Notes: generated by a model from the letters alone, not told the origin. Numbered from the stretch's first letter, positions 34,034 through 43,939 are shown. The stretch is 64,000 nucleotides of DNA from Candidatus Zixiibacteriota bacterium (GCA_028289585.1 JANQPI010000026.1:372001-436000), one strand, 5' to 3'. Translations and numbers: made by a program.

Positions 34034-35433
34034 CACGCCGCATTGCCATTCTCGCCGATGTCGACAGCGATATCAACTGGCATGATCACGGTCATGTCGT
34101 TTCGGACCTTGCCGAGTTGTACGAGGTCGCCCGCGATGAGCGACCAGACCTCATCGTTGTAGACCGCCGCCGATCAGAAGTGACTCCAACTGTCATGACT
34201 AAGCTGCGTCGCAGTCACGCTCTGATGGATATCTGGAAGCGTTCGGATGAGCCGTTTGGGACATCGGGCTACGAGCGCCTTGACGGCCACCTGCCAATCG
34301 ATTTGAGAGGCGAGGCGTTGAGGGGCAGCCTGGAACGATTGCTGCGAGCCAAAGATCTGCTCCGCGAGTTTGGCATTATTGGACGAGCGAGTGCGCTCAA
34401 AGCAATCGCTGAGACGATCGACCGCGTTGCACCGACCGATATCTCGGTATTGATTGTCGGTCCTTCGGGATCGGGGAAAGAGTTGGTGGCCGAGGCGATT
34501 CACAATCACTCGCAGCGACATGAGTTGCCGTTGGTTGCGGTCAACGTGGGCGCGATCGCCGAGAGTGTTCTGGAATCGGAATTGTTTGGTCATGAAAAGG
34601 GAGCCTTTACCGGTTCCGTCGCCCGTCGTGAGGGATTATTCAGCAAGGCCAATGGGGGCACGATGTTCCTCGACGAGATTGGCGATATGAAAGCCGATCT
34701 GCAAGTGAAGCTGCTTCGGGTTCTGGAAGATGGTACGTACTACCCCGTTGGTTCGTCGGTTGCCGAACGCACTGATGTGCGAGTGGTTGCGGCAACGAAT
34801 CGCGATCTGACCGAAGCGATTACCGAACGGCTGTTTCGCGAAGATCTCTATTTCCGCCTTTCCGTTGTGACTATCAACCTCCCTCCGTTGGCGGAGCGTC
34901 GCGGTGACGTTCAGCCGTTGATCCATTACTTCTGGCGAGAGCACCCCGAGTTAACGTACTCCGACGGAGCGCTCGATCTGCTGACACGATACGACTGGCC
35001 GGGAAACATCCGCCAACTGCGCAATTTCGCCACACGCATGGCTGCTCTCAAATCGCAGGGACGCGTTGAGGTCGACGATGTGGAAGCCTGGTTAGGTGAG
35101 CAGAGGCAGGAGGTGCGTAATCTTCCCGTGCCGACCGGCCGGACACCCGATGAGGCGGGACAGGAGTTGATTTACCAGGCGATCCTTGCTCTGGGAAGCG
35201 AAATCAAGCTGTTGCGAGAATTGATCCTTTCGGGGATTGATCAATCCGCTGCGGCGTATTCCGATGCTGCGGGTGTCGAACCAGCTTCGGTTTCAACGAT
35301 GGAGGCAATGGAGCAGCGCCTGATTGAACGTGCGTTGGCCGACACCAATGGGAATCGAAAGAAGGCGGCGGAAAAGCTGGGGATTGGTGAGCGAACACTG
35401 TATCGTAAGCTGAATAAGTATGGCATTCGCTAG
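34030..35433 (+). CDS. Sigma-54-dependent transcriptional activator (NtrC-type)
   Basis: A 467-aa bacterial enhancer-binding protein. The N-terminal ~115 residues look like a degenerate receiver ([13 protein letters not shown], then DLIVVDRR) without the full set of phosphorylation residues. The AAA+ domain has Walker A GPSGSGKE (~147), the sigma-54-contacting GAFTG loop (~195), Walker [12 protein letters not shown] (~215) and arginine fingers (FREDLYFRL). The Fis-type helix-turn-helix closes the protein ([20 protein letters not shown]). It drives sigma-54 promoters; two sigma-54-like sites lie in the flagellar region. It is coupled to rnr and lies 11 nt before a surface-protein cluster. Confidence 0.93.
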   Translation: MTRRIAILADVDSDINWHDHGHVVSDLAELYEVARDERPDLIVVDRRRSEVTPTVMTKLRRSHALMDIWKRSDEPFGTSGYERLDGHLPIDLRGEALRGSLERLLRAKDLLREFGIIGRASALKAIAETIDRVAPTDISVLIVGPSGSGKELVAEAIHNHSQRHELPLVAVNVGAIAESVLESELFGHEKGAFTGSVARREGLFSKANGGTMFLDEIGDMKADLQVKLLRVLEDGTYYPVGSSVAERTDVRVVAATNRDLTEAITERLFREDLYFRLSVVTINLPPLAERRGDVQPLIHYFWREHPELTYSDGALDLLTRYDWPGNIRQLRNFATRMAALKSQGRVEVDDVEAWLGEQRQEVRNLPVPTGRTPDEAGQELIYQAILALGSEIKLLRELILSGIDQSAAAYSDAAGVEPASVSTMEAMEQRLIERALADTNGNRKKAAEKLGIGERTLYRKLNKYGIR

Positions 35434-35444
35434 GGGAGAGCGTC

Positions 35445-37055
35445 ATGTCCCGGCTCGTTCTGTGCGGGCTGCTAGTACTGAATGGAGCTGTCATCAACCT
35501 GACAGCTCAAGCGATCGACGATGCAGCATATCCTACCGAAGATGAAGTTATCGATGCCCAACAACGAGGTGATCTGTCAACGCCTGAGGCCGAGCAACTG
35601 ATTGAACTCCTTCGTCTGGGCATTCCAGCCGGAGCATGGTGGCAAGCTAATCTCATTCCCGGGGTGACATGGTTTGAGGCAACTGCCCAGTTGTGGCGAA
35701 CCGTTAACCCAAACTGGTTTACGATCAATGAAACGTTCAGTCGCGTACGTTCCTACGCACATCTTTCGTACGCAGGCGACCTGAACGACCGACAGCGACA
35801 CCGGTGGAGAATGACCTTGAACAGCAATCTTGACAACGGGATGCAGATCCGTATCGGAGCCGTCCGGGAGCTTACGGGCCGCGAGCGGCTCATTCAACGG
35901 TCACTGACCTGGCGTACTACTGATTCTCTTGCCACGGTGCAAACGATTCGACTGGGAACCGCACCCGTGCGAATCGGACTGGGCAGCGCCGTTGGCTATC
36001 GGGGTGCAATCTTTCCCGCTGCCGGTGAGTTCGATGAAACAACCCTGAGCAGTCCGGACTACGGTGGTCACGACGGTGCACAGGTGACATTTCGGGTGGG
36101 CGGCCGATCTCTCGACCTTCTCTGGACACACCGTCGCAACGACAGCTTGCGGTTGAGTGGGGCCGTCGTTTCGCTCGGCGATGCCGATCGTGGTCGTTGG
36201 TCGATAACCTCAACCTGGCACCAGTTGCGATACCGCACAACCTCTGCAACGCAGCGTCTGACTCTTTCGGCTTTTGGCCGTACGGTCGCAGGGAGTACAG
36301 TATCAGCGGTGGAGGGTGCGGTCCAAATCACTGGCCAGGACGAAACTGCGCGACTGGCTCCGTCATTGCGCTTCGAGGGCGTTGTCCGTAGAACGCCATG
36401 GACGGTCGGGATCGATGCCTGGTGGGTTGATGACGCATGGCTGGATATCTCAGGTTCGGCAGTGCCGTCACGTATCAGGCGCACGGTAACGGTTCCGAAC
36501 AGTCGGTTCCAACTAAGTGATCGTTTGGCCGGACAGGTTGGGGTAGTAGTGCGCTCATCGATCAGTCTTGCTGGCTCCCTGATGTTCAACGGAGACTTTG
36601 TAGGTTCTCGCCTCAATGACGACACTGCCCATTTCGATGTCGGCAGCTCGTTGCGGTACGCGGCCGGGCAGACGACGTACACGATCGGTTGGTTGTCCCG
36701 CCATTCGCAAGGTTTGGCAAGTCCGGATCGTTGGGGTGGCCGATTTGAGATTTCGCAGCAGTCGGCGGTACTTCGTGTGACCAATCGACTGGAATGGCGC
36801 CAAACAGATGGTAACGGTGAATGGCATCAATGGAGCCGAGCTCGGATAGTGCCCGCGACTGATTGGTCGATTCACCTCTGGTCGAGATTCGGACCGATCT
36901 CGTCAACCACGGAACCCCGATGGTACGGATACATCGAGACCAACATCGCAGTTGACGACGGCACCCGATTGGGGCTGACCTACTCCGGCTTGGTGGCCGA
37001 TGATCACGACCGATCACGAACGCTGATCTCCGTAGACGTAGAGTTGATCTGGTGA
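35445..37055 (+). CDS. Predicted outer-membrane beta-barrel protein
   Basis: A 536-aa exported protein with a signal peptide (about 1-22). A short helical segment follows (TEDEVIDAQQRGDL, then AEQLIELLRLGI). Nearly 400 residues of alternating amphipathic strands end in VDVELIW, a terminal aromatic typical of outer-membrane barrels. No named family recognised. It is the first of three consecutive surface-protein genes linked by 4-bp overlaps and follows the sigma-54 activator by 11 nt. Confidence 0.65.
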   Translation: MSRLVLCGLLVLNGAVINLTAQAIDDAAYPTEDEVIDAQQRGDLSTPEAEQLIELLRLGIPAGAWWQANLIPGVTWFEATAQLWRTVNPNWFTINETFSRVRSYAHLSYAGDLNDRQRHRWRMTLNSNLDNGMQIRIGAVRELTGRERLIQRSLTWRTTDSLATVQTIRLGTAPVRIGLGSAVGYRGAIFPAAGEFDETTLSSPDYGGHDGAQVTFRVGGRSLDLLWTHRRNDSLRLSGAVVSLGDADRGRWSITSTWHQLRYRTTSATQRLTLSAFGRTVAGSTVSAVEGAVQITGQDETARLAPSLRFEGVVRRTPWTVGIDAWWVDDAWLDISGSAVPSRIRRTVTVPNSRFQLSDRLAGQVGVVVRSSISLAGSLMFNGDFVGSRLNDDTAHFDVGSSLRYAAGQTTYTIGWLSRHSQGLASPDRWGGRFEISQQSAVLRVTNRLEWRQTDGNGEWHQWSRARIVPATDWSIHLWSRFGPISSTTEPRWYGYIETNIAVDDGTRLGLTYSGLVADDHDRSRTLISVDVELIW

Positions 37056-38632
37056 GACGCTGGTTCTCTACAATTCTTCTGATCGTTGGGATGCTTGCGC
37101 CCGGCCGTGCGGACCTGCTTGTCAACGAAGTTTATCCGAATCCGCGGACGACGCCGGTGGAACCGGTTTGGATTGAGCTCTACAACACCGGTCCGGGTGT
37201 ATCTAATCTCTCGTTTTACACCCTAACTGTTGACAATCAGACGTTTGCGCTCTCTGGCACACTGGATCCCGAATCGTTCCTGATCATTACCCCGACAACG
37301 CTCGGTTGGCGTCAGGCATTCCTCGACACCCTGGAGCAGACCGCGCTGACGTTCCTGCAGCTTCCCATCGATCTCGGGATTGTGAATGATTCGGCGGTCT
37401 TGCGGCTTGGAATCGGTCAGATCATCTCGCGTATCGACTGGGCTGCTGCGCCAGCGGAAGGGCAATCGTACGAACGTAGTTCTTCCGGAATTGATCTGTC
37501 GGTCGATCCAACCGGAGCGACTCCGGGGTTTCTCAACTCGGTAACTCCGATTGGTGATGATCTTGCTCTCGCTCAGATACGGCCACTGGCGGATTCCGGG
37601 GAAACCGTGATCCAACTGACCATTACCAATCGCGGCGTTAGTCAGGTCAGTGGTGCCAACGTTGACGTGTATGATATCGACACTGCAGCTACGGATTCTC
37701 TCGGACTCTTGCTTGTCAGTGAGGCATTGCCACCTATTGACAGCGGTTTTTCAGCTGTGCTTAATCTGCGACTGACGCTCGATGGTGTCTATCGCCCCGT
37801 TATCGCGAGACTATCCGATGATGTTCGCACCCGTAACAATCGGCGTGCAGCGATCGCACCGGGTGCGGAATTTCCGCCGCTGGTGCTCAACGAAGTTCTC
37901 GCTAATCCAACCGGTGGGCTATTGTCGGAATGGATTGAAATTCGAAATCGACAGGATACGTCGATCGATTTAACCGGCTGGTGGTTGGGCGATGCGCTGT
38001 CATCGGTACCGCTACCGTCGCTGTCGATCGATGGTGGGGGGTACGTTGTTCTCGTTCAGAACGAATTCGCGTTTGACAACTTCTATCCGATATCGTTGGG
38101 GCGAGTTACCGCTGAGTTAGCTGGGTGGCCGACGCTCAACCAGCCGGCGGACATCGTTCGATTGCTTTCACCCATCGATATTGAAGCTGACCGGTTCAGC
38201 TACTTCACCGTTTGGGACAACAATCAATCATGGTCGCGCGGGGAAGTTCTCGGTCGTGAGAACGAGTGGGGACGGTCGGAGGTTGACGGTGGTACACCGG
38301 GTGATTCGAATCGTGTGCGCTTCACCGCCACGGCCGAGGGATCGTCAGTTGAAATCGAATCACGAATCTTTACGCCTAATGATGATGGTCGCGATGACGA
38401 ACTGGTGATCCGTCTTGATCCGGCTCCCGCCGATGGCTACACGCTCAAGATCTATGATCGACATGGTCGACTGGTCCGTACGCTGATCGACAATCAACCG
38501 GACTTTCGGGGTGAGTATCGCTGGAATGGTCGCACCGATGCCGGTCGCCAGCTTCCGACCGGTATGTACATCGTCCTCTTCGAAGCGGTTGGACTCGAAT
38601 CGAGTAAGACGACGGTGGTCATTGCTCCATGA
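37052..38632 (+). CDS. Secreted lamin-tail-domain protein with FlgD/gliding-type C-terminal domain
   Basis: A 526-aa exported protein beginning at GTG 37052 (GTGA overlap). After the signal peptide it has a lamin-tail domain (LLVNEVYPNPRTTP, WIELYNTG), a CARDB-like beta region (about 170-270), and a second lamin-tail domain (LVLNEVLANPTGG, WIEIRNRQDTSIDLTGWWL). The C-terminal domain has the signature RIFTPNDDGRDDELVIRL, then LKIYDRHGRLVRTL and LPTGMYIVLF. That last domain is shared with FlgD-Ig and gliding/type IX-sorted proteins of FCB bacteria. It is probably cell-surface or secreted. Confidence 0.75.
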   Translation: MRRWFSTILLIVGMLAPGRADLLVNEVYPNPRTTPVEPVWIELYNTGPGVSNLSFYTLTVDNQTFALSGTLDPESFLIITPTTLGWRQAFLDTLEQTALTFLQLPIDLGIVNDSAVLRLGIGQIISRIDWAAAPAEGQSYERSSSGIDLSVDPTGATPGFLNSVTPIGDDLALAQIRPLADSGETVIQLTITNRGVSQVSGANVDVYDIDTAATDSLGLLLVSEALPPIDSGFSAVLNLRLTLDGVYRPVIARLSDDVRTRNNRRAAIAPGAEFPPLVLNEVLANPTGGLLSEWIEIRNRQDTSIDLTGWWLGDALSSVPLPSLSIDGGGYVVLVQNEFAFDNFYPISLGRVTAELAGWPTLNQPADIVRLLSPIDIEADRFSYFTVWDNNQSWSRGEVLGRENEWGRSEVDGGTPGDSNRVRFTATAEGSSVEIESRIFTPNDDGRDDELVIRLDPAPADGYTLKIYDRHGRLVRTLIDNQPDFRGEYRWNGRTDAGRQLPTGMYIVLFEAVGLESSKTTVVIAP

Positions 38633-39459
38633 ATCGGCGCGTTGTCAGCTTTGTTTTCGGCGTAACTCTCTTCGCTGCGGGTTCGGTTGATGCGTTTGAC
38701 TTTGACACTCCGCGCGCGATCGGCATGGGTCGTGCGCCCGACCTAGGAATGAACGCGGTATCGCTGATGGTCAGTTATCCGATCGTGGTCGATTCCGGAT
38801 GGTGGGGCATCGAGCTTGGCTATCAGCGACGATTCGATATTGCCGATCTCGATCAGATCACCGTCGTCGGAGCCTGGAGCAATGGCCGCTGGACTCTGGC
38901 CGGCGGGCTGGCCCAGTTCGGAAACTCCGATTTGTACGCCGAGCAGATGCTTCGCTTTGCACCGTCGCTTCGACTCGGCCGTGTCGCGGTTCAACCGGTG
39001 GTGTCAGCTATTCGTGTAACGTTTGGTAATCGTGACGATGACTTCAACGCGGTTGCCCTCGGTTTCAGTGTCGGTTGGCGTCAGTCACGATGGGCGGCCG
39101 CACTGGTGACTGATAATCTCAATGAACCGACCCTGTATGAATCAGCGATACCGTATCAGGCAACGATTCGGGGGGTCATCTCGGGAGAAATCGTCCGTGA
39201 CTACACCGCGACCGTGGCCGGCTTTGCCGAATCCGGATATGCACCCCGCTGGTCGCTGGGGCAGGCGATTGATCTGTCGCCACGAGCCAAACTCCTCCTC
39301 GGGTTTACCACCGCACCGTTTGAGTACTCCGCAGGAATTGACCTCCGCTTCGGACAGGGTACATTCTCGTATGCTGCGACGATTCACCCGGAACTCGGTT
39401 TGACACATACGCTGATGCTCGGTTGGCAACCGCAGCCCCGAAACGGCTGGCTGCCATGA
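38629..39459 (+). CDS. PorV/PorQ-like outer-membrane protein
   Basis: A 276-aa exported beta-barrel protein with a signal peptide (about 1-22). The mature start FDFDTPRAIGMGRAPD resembles the PorV/PorQ (FadL-like) family, where an N-terminal ArxxxMGgA-type motif is usual. Alternating strands fill the rest and the C-terminus ends in GWLP. PorV is a type IX secretion shuttle in Bacteroidetes, but that role cannot be claimed here from sequence alone. ATGA overlaps join it to both neighbours. Confidence 0.6.
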   Translation: MNRRVVSFVFGVTLFAAGSVDAFDFDTPRAIGMGRAPDLGMNAVSLMVSYPIVVDSGWWGIELGYQRRFDIADLDQITVVGAWSNGRWTLAGGLAQFGNSDLYAEQMLRFAPSLRLGRVAVQPVVSAIRVTFGNRDDDFNAVALGFSVGWRQSRWAAALVTDNLNEPTLYESAIPYQATIRGVISGEIVRDYTATVAGFAESGYAPRWSLGQAIDLSPRAKLLLGFTTAPFEYSAGIDLRFGQGTFSYAATIHPELGLTHTLMLGWQPQPRNGWLP

Positions 39460-40598
39460 ATCGACTGGATATCGAAGCCCGGGAAGCCCGCGAGCTGGCA
39501 CCGTATGCCGCCCTGGCATCGGCCACTGTTGGCCGGGTCTACCCCATTCCGGAGCACGATCGCCGGACAGCCTACCAACGTGATCGTGACCGCATCGTCC
39601 ATTGTGCTGCCTTCCGACGGATGGAGTACAAGACGCAGGTCTTTCTACCGCACGAAGGTGATCACAATCGGACGCGGCTCACACATACGATCGAGGTCGC
39701 TCAGATTGCGCGAACTATGGCGCGCACGCTGGGACTCAACGAAGATCTGACCGAGGCGATTGCCCTTGTCCACGACCTTGGCCATACTCCCTATGGTCAT
39801 GCCGGCGAGGATGTCTTAAACGATTTGTTAGCGGCTCGGGGTGGCTTCAATCACAACCTGCAATCGCTCCGGGTGGTCGATCTGCTCGAACAGCGCTACG
39901 TTGAACATCCGGGACTCAATCTGACGTTCGAGGTTCGGGAAGGAATCGTGAAGCACGAATCGGGACATCAATCAATCCCTCCGGAGTTCGATCCCGAGGT
40001 CATGCCGACGCTGGAGGCGGCGCTGGTCGACATTGCCGATGAGATCGCCTACAACGCTCATGATATCGATGATGGTATTCGGGCTGAGATCATTGCCATC
40101 GAGGATCTACGAGACTTATCGATCTGGCTGGCATCGGCCGAACGCGAGGGACCATTCGATCGCTCTCTCCGTGTCCGGACGCTTGCTCCGGATCAGAAAC
40201 GCTATGCTCTGGTGCGGTGGTTGATTGACAAGATAGTTACCGATGTACTGGCAGAAACGGCGGAGCGGATATCAGCTGGCAATATCACCGACCTCGATTC
40301 GGTCCGCCAGGCACCGATGCGAATTGTCTCGTACTCGGAGTTAATGACAGATCGTGTTTCTGAACTCAAGTCGTTCCTCCACGCTCGGGTTTACCGGCAC
40401 GATCACCTCGTCGATATGGCGGCTCGCGCTCGCGATATTCTTGAGACGCTGTTTGCTCGGTACGTCGAGCAACCGAAGCGAATGCCGGAACGGTTTCGTG
40501 AGATGCTGCTGACCGAAGACACCGAAGTTGTCGTGGCCGATTACATTGCCGGCATGACTGATCGATTTGCCGAACGGGCGTTCATCGAAGACCGCTGA
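39456..40598 (+). CDS. dGTPase-like HD-domain dNTP triphosphohydrolase
   Basis: A 380-aa HD-domain enzyme of the dGTPase-like family, which hydrolyses dNTPs to nucleoside and triphosphate. The HD signature is complete: TRLTHTIEVAQIAR (His, ~80), HDLGHTPYGHAGE (His-Asp, ~115-127) and a later Asp in LVDIADEIAYNAHDIDDG. AFRRMEYKTQVF near residue 50 is typical of the family. ATG 39456 overlaps the previous stop (ATGA). Coupling of a nucleotide enzyme to surface-protein genes looks incidental. Confidence 0.9.
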   Translation: MNRLDIEAREARELAPYAALASATVGRVYPIPEHDRRTAYQRDRDRIVHCAAFRRMEYKTQVFLPHEGDHNRTRLTHTIEVAQIARTMARTLGLNEDLTEAIALVHDLGHTPYGHAGEDVLNDLLAARGGFNHNLQSLRVVDLLEQRYVEHPGLNLTFEVREGIVKHESGHQSIPPEFDPEVMPTLEAALVDIADEIAYNAHDIDDGIRAEIIAIEDLRDLSIWLASAEREGPFDRSLRVRTLAPDQKRYALVRWLIDKIVTDVLAETAERISAGNITDLDSVRQAPMRIVSYSELMTDRVSELKSFLHARVYRHDHLVDMAARARDILETLFARYVEQPKRMPERFREMLLTEDTEVVVADYIAGMTDRFAERAFIEDR

Positions 40599-40696
40599 TC
40601 TCGCAACCGGATGCATGGACATTCGGGCGCCTCTCCGCATAAACCACCGGGTAACGGGCAGAATCGCTTGTCCACCAATCCGGCACTTGCTTTGCG

Positions 40697-41089
40697 ATGG
40701 TTGGGGGTATGGATTGTTATTTTGATGCTCGCCCGCTCCCGCCGGGAAACTCCAGTGGGAAATCGTCCCTCGTCGGATTCTCAATTCCGGACGTCGGAAT
40801 CCGCTTCAAGGCACCGTTTGCCGGAGTTGACCAGAATCATTCCGACTTCGCGTCGCTTCTCGCGTTGCTGGAATTCATTGACAGCAATCAGAAGTACTTC
40901 ACCAACCACACCTTCCAGATCTTTGGGAATAATCTGGCGGTGATTAATCAGGTGAATGGTCGCGAATCGGTGCCGCCGGAATTCGCTCCCCTCATGGCCA
41001 AGGCAGCCGCCTATCGCGGCAAGTATCGTTTCGCCCTCGACTGGATTCCGCCTCAGGAGAACCCGGCCCTGGACGAATCGGCTCGGTAA
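40697..41089 (+). CDS. RNase H-like fold protein
   Basis: A 130-aa protein resembling the RNase HI/reverse-transcriptase-like (RVT_3) fold. It has an N-terminal strand with an acidic residue (MDCYFDARP), a helix with Glu (ASLLALLEFIDSN), FQIFGNNLAVINQVN where RNases H have a D-S-x-x-V element, and a C-terminal DWIPPQENPALDESA, which mirrors W-x-P-R-x-x-N-x-x-A-D. The third catalytic Asp appears to be Asn (GNN), so activity is doubtful. ATG 40709 is an alternative start. Confidence 0.5.
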   Translation: MVGGMDCYFDARPLPPGNSSGKSSLVGFSIPDVGIRFKAPFAGVDQNHSDFASLLALLEFIDSNQKYFTNHTFQIFGNNLAVINQVNGRESVPPEFAPLMAKAAAYRGKYRFALDWIPPQENPALDESAR

Positions 41090-41098
41090 CCTTTCAGT

Positions 41099-41128
41099 TT
41101 GACGCTCTGACCGGCCACGATCTATACT
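41099..41128 (+). promoter_or_regulatory. Promoter of holA, predicted leaderless
   Basis: TTGACG (41099-41104), an 18-nt spacer and TATACT (41123-41128). The GTG start at 41135 is 6 nt downstream. Confidence 0.6.
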
Positions 41129-41134
41129 CGCATC

Positions 41135-42160
41135 GTGGCTGGTGGGTACATCAATCCTCTCTCTCCCAAAGCACTGCTGAGCGCGGTCTCGAAGAACGAG
41201 TTCGCCGCCGCCTATTATCTCGTCGGTTCCGATGACTATCGGATTGTCGAGGCTGAGAAGTACATTGCTGGACGTTTTCTCGGAGAAACCGGTTCGGCTG
41301 GCCTGAAGCGGCTCGATGCCCGGCGCCTCAAGCTGGCCGATCTGCTGACCGAACTATCAGCGCTTCCGTTCCTCGGCGAGAAGCTGGTCATCGCTGTCCG
41401 GGACATCCAGCGAATCGGTCATCAGGAGGTGAGTAAGGTTGCCAGGATGGTGCATCCGGCCGATCCCAATCGCCTGCTGATTTTTTCCAGCCCATCCGAC
41501 CGCATGCCGAAGCTCAATAGCGCATTTATCCGCGGTATGGTCGATCTTGCAACTGTGATTCGCTTCGACCCCCTGACCCTCCAGGAGTCGCGCGGGAGAA
41601 TAACCCGTAACCTAGAACAGGAAGGGATGACGATTGCACCGGATGCGTTGGCGCTCATGGCCGAACGGCTCGACGGTAACATGGGCGCGATCGACAACGA
41701 GACCCTTAAGCTCGTGGCAGTTGCTGCCAACTGCGGGATGACGACGGTCGATCGCGAGCTGGTGGCGAGTACGATCTCCGGATATCAAACGTTCGGCATG
41801 TTTGACCTCGCGACCGCAATGCTTGAGGGGCAGCCGAGCAGTGCGATGCGGCATCTCCATTATCTGTTTGCCCATGGACTCACTGGTGCCTTTATCCTGC
41901 GCTGGGTTATCGAGCACTTCCAAGCCCTGTATCTCCTCCAGACACATCAGCAGCCATCGCGGGTGCCGGCGTGGAAGCTGCGTCAAATCCGTCCGCATGT
42001 TGGCCGATTGACCGACGACCAGCTGGCTGAATTCCTGGTAGCGCTGGGCGAACTCGATTCGCGGCAGCGATCGACTGTCGCGAGTGAGGGGAAAGGGTTG
42101 GTCCGGGAGCTCTGGCTGGAGCAGTTCGTGACGACAACGCTGGCGGCGCGGGGGGCGTAG
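41135..42160 (+). CDS. holA: DNA polymerase III subunit delta
   Basis: A 341-aa clamp-loader delta subunit that opens the sliding clamp for replication. Family features are the N-terminal YYLVGSDDYRIVEAEKYI (about 27-44), FLGEKLVIAVRD (about 78-89) that places the beta-clamp contact, LLIFSSPSDR, and the C-terminal helical collar (LRWVIEHFQALYLLQ). No Walker A is expected in delta, and none is seen. GTG 41135 is predicted leaderless. The sigma-factor gene starts 4 nt after its stop. Confidence 0.9.
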   Translation: MAGGYINPLSPKALLSAVSKNEFAAAYYLVGSDDYRIVEAEKYIAGRFLGETGSAGLKRLDARRLKLADLLTELSALPFLGEKLVIAVRDIQRIGHQEVSKVARMVHPADPNRLLIFSSPSDRMPKLNSAFIRGMVDLATVIRFDPLTLQESRGRITRNLEQEGMTIAPDALALMAERLDGNMGAIDNETLKLVAVAANCGMTTVDRELVASTISGYQTFGMFDLATAMLEGQPSSAMRHLHYLFAHGLTGAFILRWVIEHFQALYLLQTHQQPSRVPAWKLRQIRPHVGRLTDDQLAEFLVALGELDSRQRSTVASEGKGLVRELWLEQFVTTTLAARGA

Positions 42161-42164
42161 TCAC

Positions 42165-42752
42165 GTGAGCGACGAAACGGCAAAAACAACGGTTACCGAC
42201 GTCGATCGGGCCCGCGAGCAGAAGTTACTGGAGTCATCCCAGCAGGGAGACACCAAAGCGTACGGCCAGCTCGTGCGGGCGCATCAAAAGCGCCTTTTCC
42301 GCTTTATCATGTCGCTCACCGGCTCCTTCGATGTCGCCGAGGATATTGTGCAGGAAGCATTTGTAAAGGGCTGGCAGGCAATCGACCGCTTCCGCCTCGG
42401 CTACGACTTCTATCCGTGGATCTCGACAATCGCGAGAAATCTCGCTTTCAACCATATCACCCGGGAAGAAAAGGGGCAGTCGCTTGATACCCTCAAAGAG
42501 GCCGGGTTCAATCCGATGTCGGATGATCTCGGCCCGCTAGATACGCTGCTGACGGCTGAAGGAGAGAAACGGTTTTACCAGGCGTTGATGGCTCTGCCCG
42601 GGCCTTTTCGGACGGTCTTTGTCCTGCGCCACTATGAGAATATGGACTACGCCTCGATTGCAAGTTACCTGAAGATTCCACCGGGGACGGTCGACTCACG
42701 ACTCTATCGAGCGCGACAGCTACTGCTCAAGCAGCTAGAGGACCTGTTGTAA
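42165..42752 (+). CDS. ECF-type RNA polymerase sigma factor
   Basis: A 195-aa sigma-70 family factor of the extracytoplasmic-function group. Region 2 (AYGQLVRAHQKRLFRFIMSL, then AEDIVQEAFVKGW, about 30-75) and region 4 (ALPGPFRTVFVLRH, YASIASYLKIPPGTVDSRLYRAR, about 140-185) are intact. GTG 42165 is used. It is followed 5 nt later by a probable anti-sigma factor, then by PspC/LiaF genes, suggesting an envelope-stress regulon. It is transcribed with holA. Confidence 0.95.
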   Translation: MSDETAKTTVTDVDRAREQKLLESSQQGDTKAYGQLVRAHQKRLFRFIMSLTGSFDVAEDIVQEAFVKGWQAIDRFRLGYDFYPWISTIARNLAFNHITREEKGQSLDTLKEAGFNPMSDDLGPLDTLLTAEGEKRFYQALMALPGPFRTVFVLRHYENMDYASIASYLKIPPGTVDSRLYRARQLLLKQLEDLL

Positions 42753-42757
42753 CGACG

Positions 42758-43843
42758 ATGGACGACGCCTACTTCCGCGACAAGATATCGGCGTATCTGG
42801 ACAACGGATTACCGCCGGAGGAAATGGAGATGATCGCCCGGTATCTGGATGAGAATCCGGAAGCCCGGGTACTCGCCGAACGTCTCCGGGGAGCCCAGGG
42901 CTTGGTGGATCAGCACTCTCAGCTCTCCGCGGACGCCCACGACTATTGGGAGGAACTGGCGGCGCGCATCGACGCGAAAATTGCCGGTTCCCTTCCGGCC
43001 GAATCGGGTTCCGAGTCCGAGCGTGATGAAGCAGCCGTATCGAGCAAAGGCCCCCGTCCGCTGGTCTGGGCCGCCTGGGCTGCATCGGTGGCGATCATTG
43101 GCTTTATTGGTTTTCACGCGACCGATATCTGGCAATCGATGGTCGAGCGTAATGAGCTCCCCGCCACGATTCAGCCACCCAGTGATGCGCCGGGGATGCA
43201 GCTACCTGAGGCGACCCCGGAGCCTGAGCAGACAACCACTACCGATGATGCACAAGAGCGTGACCGACTCGACGATGCCGATCAAGCGGGGGAACCACAG
43301 GCGCTTCCGGCGGAGACCGAGCCCGAAGGAGAGGGGGACGTCGACCTTGCCCCCTCGGCCGAACGGCTCAACGCGGTTCAGGAGGTCCAGTCGCAAGCGG
43401 TCCAGTTGCGGGCGGATAGTATCGATCCAGCAACGGTGGCAACCACCGATCCCGTTGAGGGGGCTCGCAGTGCCTTTCGGGAGTTGGGGGATCGCTATTA
43501 CGCCTGGCGTACCCAGCAGTCCGGCGTAGCCCCGCGTCTGGCCGGTCGCACCGACCTGGCTGCTCCCGTTACAGGCTTTCGGGCGGGGGCCGAATCGGCG
43601 GGAGCTTCGCGGTCGCGGCAAACGTCTCGAACCACCACTGATCGGGTTGCTGCTGCGGAGATTCAGCCGTTGACGGTTGCGGAACGAATGCAGCTGATCG
43701 ACGCGTGCCGAGCGCTGGCTCAATCCGATGTCTCCCGGTCGATGGCTGACTCGCTGTTCGCGTTTTCGATGCTCATGACGCGCGACAGCGATCCGTCGGT
43801 TGCCGCAGCGGCCCGCGATCTGCTCGATCTTCTTGACGAGTAG
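42758..43843 (+). CDS. Probable membrane anti-sigma factor without zinc motif
   Basis: A 361-aa single-pass membrane protein directly after the ECF sigma gene. The cytoplasmic N-terminus (KISAYLDNGLPPEEM, then YLDENPEARVLAE) follows the anti-sigma-domain pattern but lacks the HxxxCxxC zinc ligands. A membrane helix lies at about 105-123 (AAWAASVAIIGFIGF). The periplasmic part begins with ~80 residues rich in Pro, Glu and Asp, and ends with a helical domain (about 295-361). Its role as anti-sigma is inferred from position and layout. Confidence 0.75.
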   Translation: MDDAYFRDKISAYLDNGLPPEEMEMIARYLDENPEARVLAERLRGAQGLVDQHSQLSADAHDYWEELAARIDAKIAGSLPAESGSESERDEAAVSSKGPRPLVWAAWAASVAIIGFIGFHATDIWQSMVERNELPATIQPPSDAPGMQLPEATPEPEQTTTTDDAQERDRLDDADQAGEPQALPAETEPEGEGDVDLAPSAERLNAVQEVQSQAVQLRADSIDPATVATTDPVEGARSAFRELGDRYYAWRTQQSGVAPRLAGRTDLAAPVTGFRAGAESAGASRSRQTSRTTTDRVAAAEIQPLTVAERMQLIDACRALAQSDVSRSMADSLFAFSMLMTRDSDPSVAAAARDLLDLLDE

Positions 43844-43939
43844 CGTTAAACCTGCGAGTCTTTTCCTTGGCAACTTTTCTGGAGAAGGAACTGTCTATCG
43901 GACAGAAGCTTTCGTCTGTCGACGAGAGGAGGAATGTAT

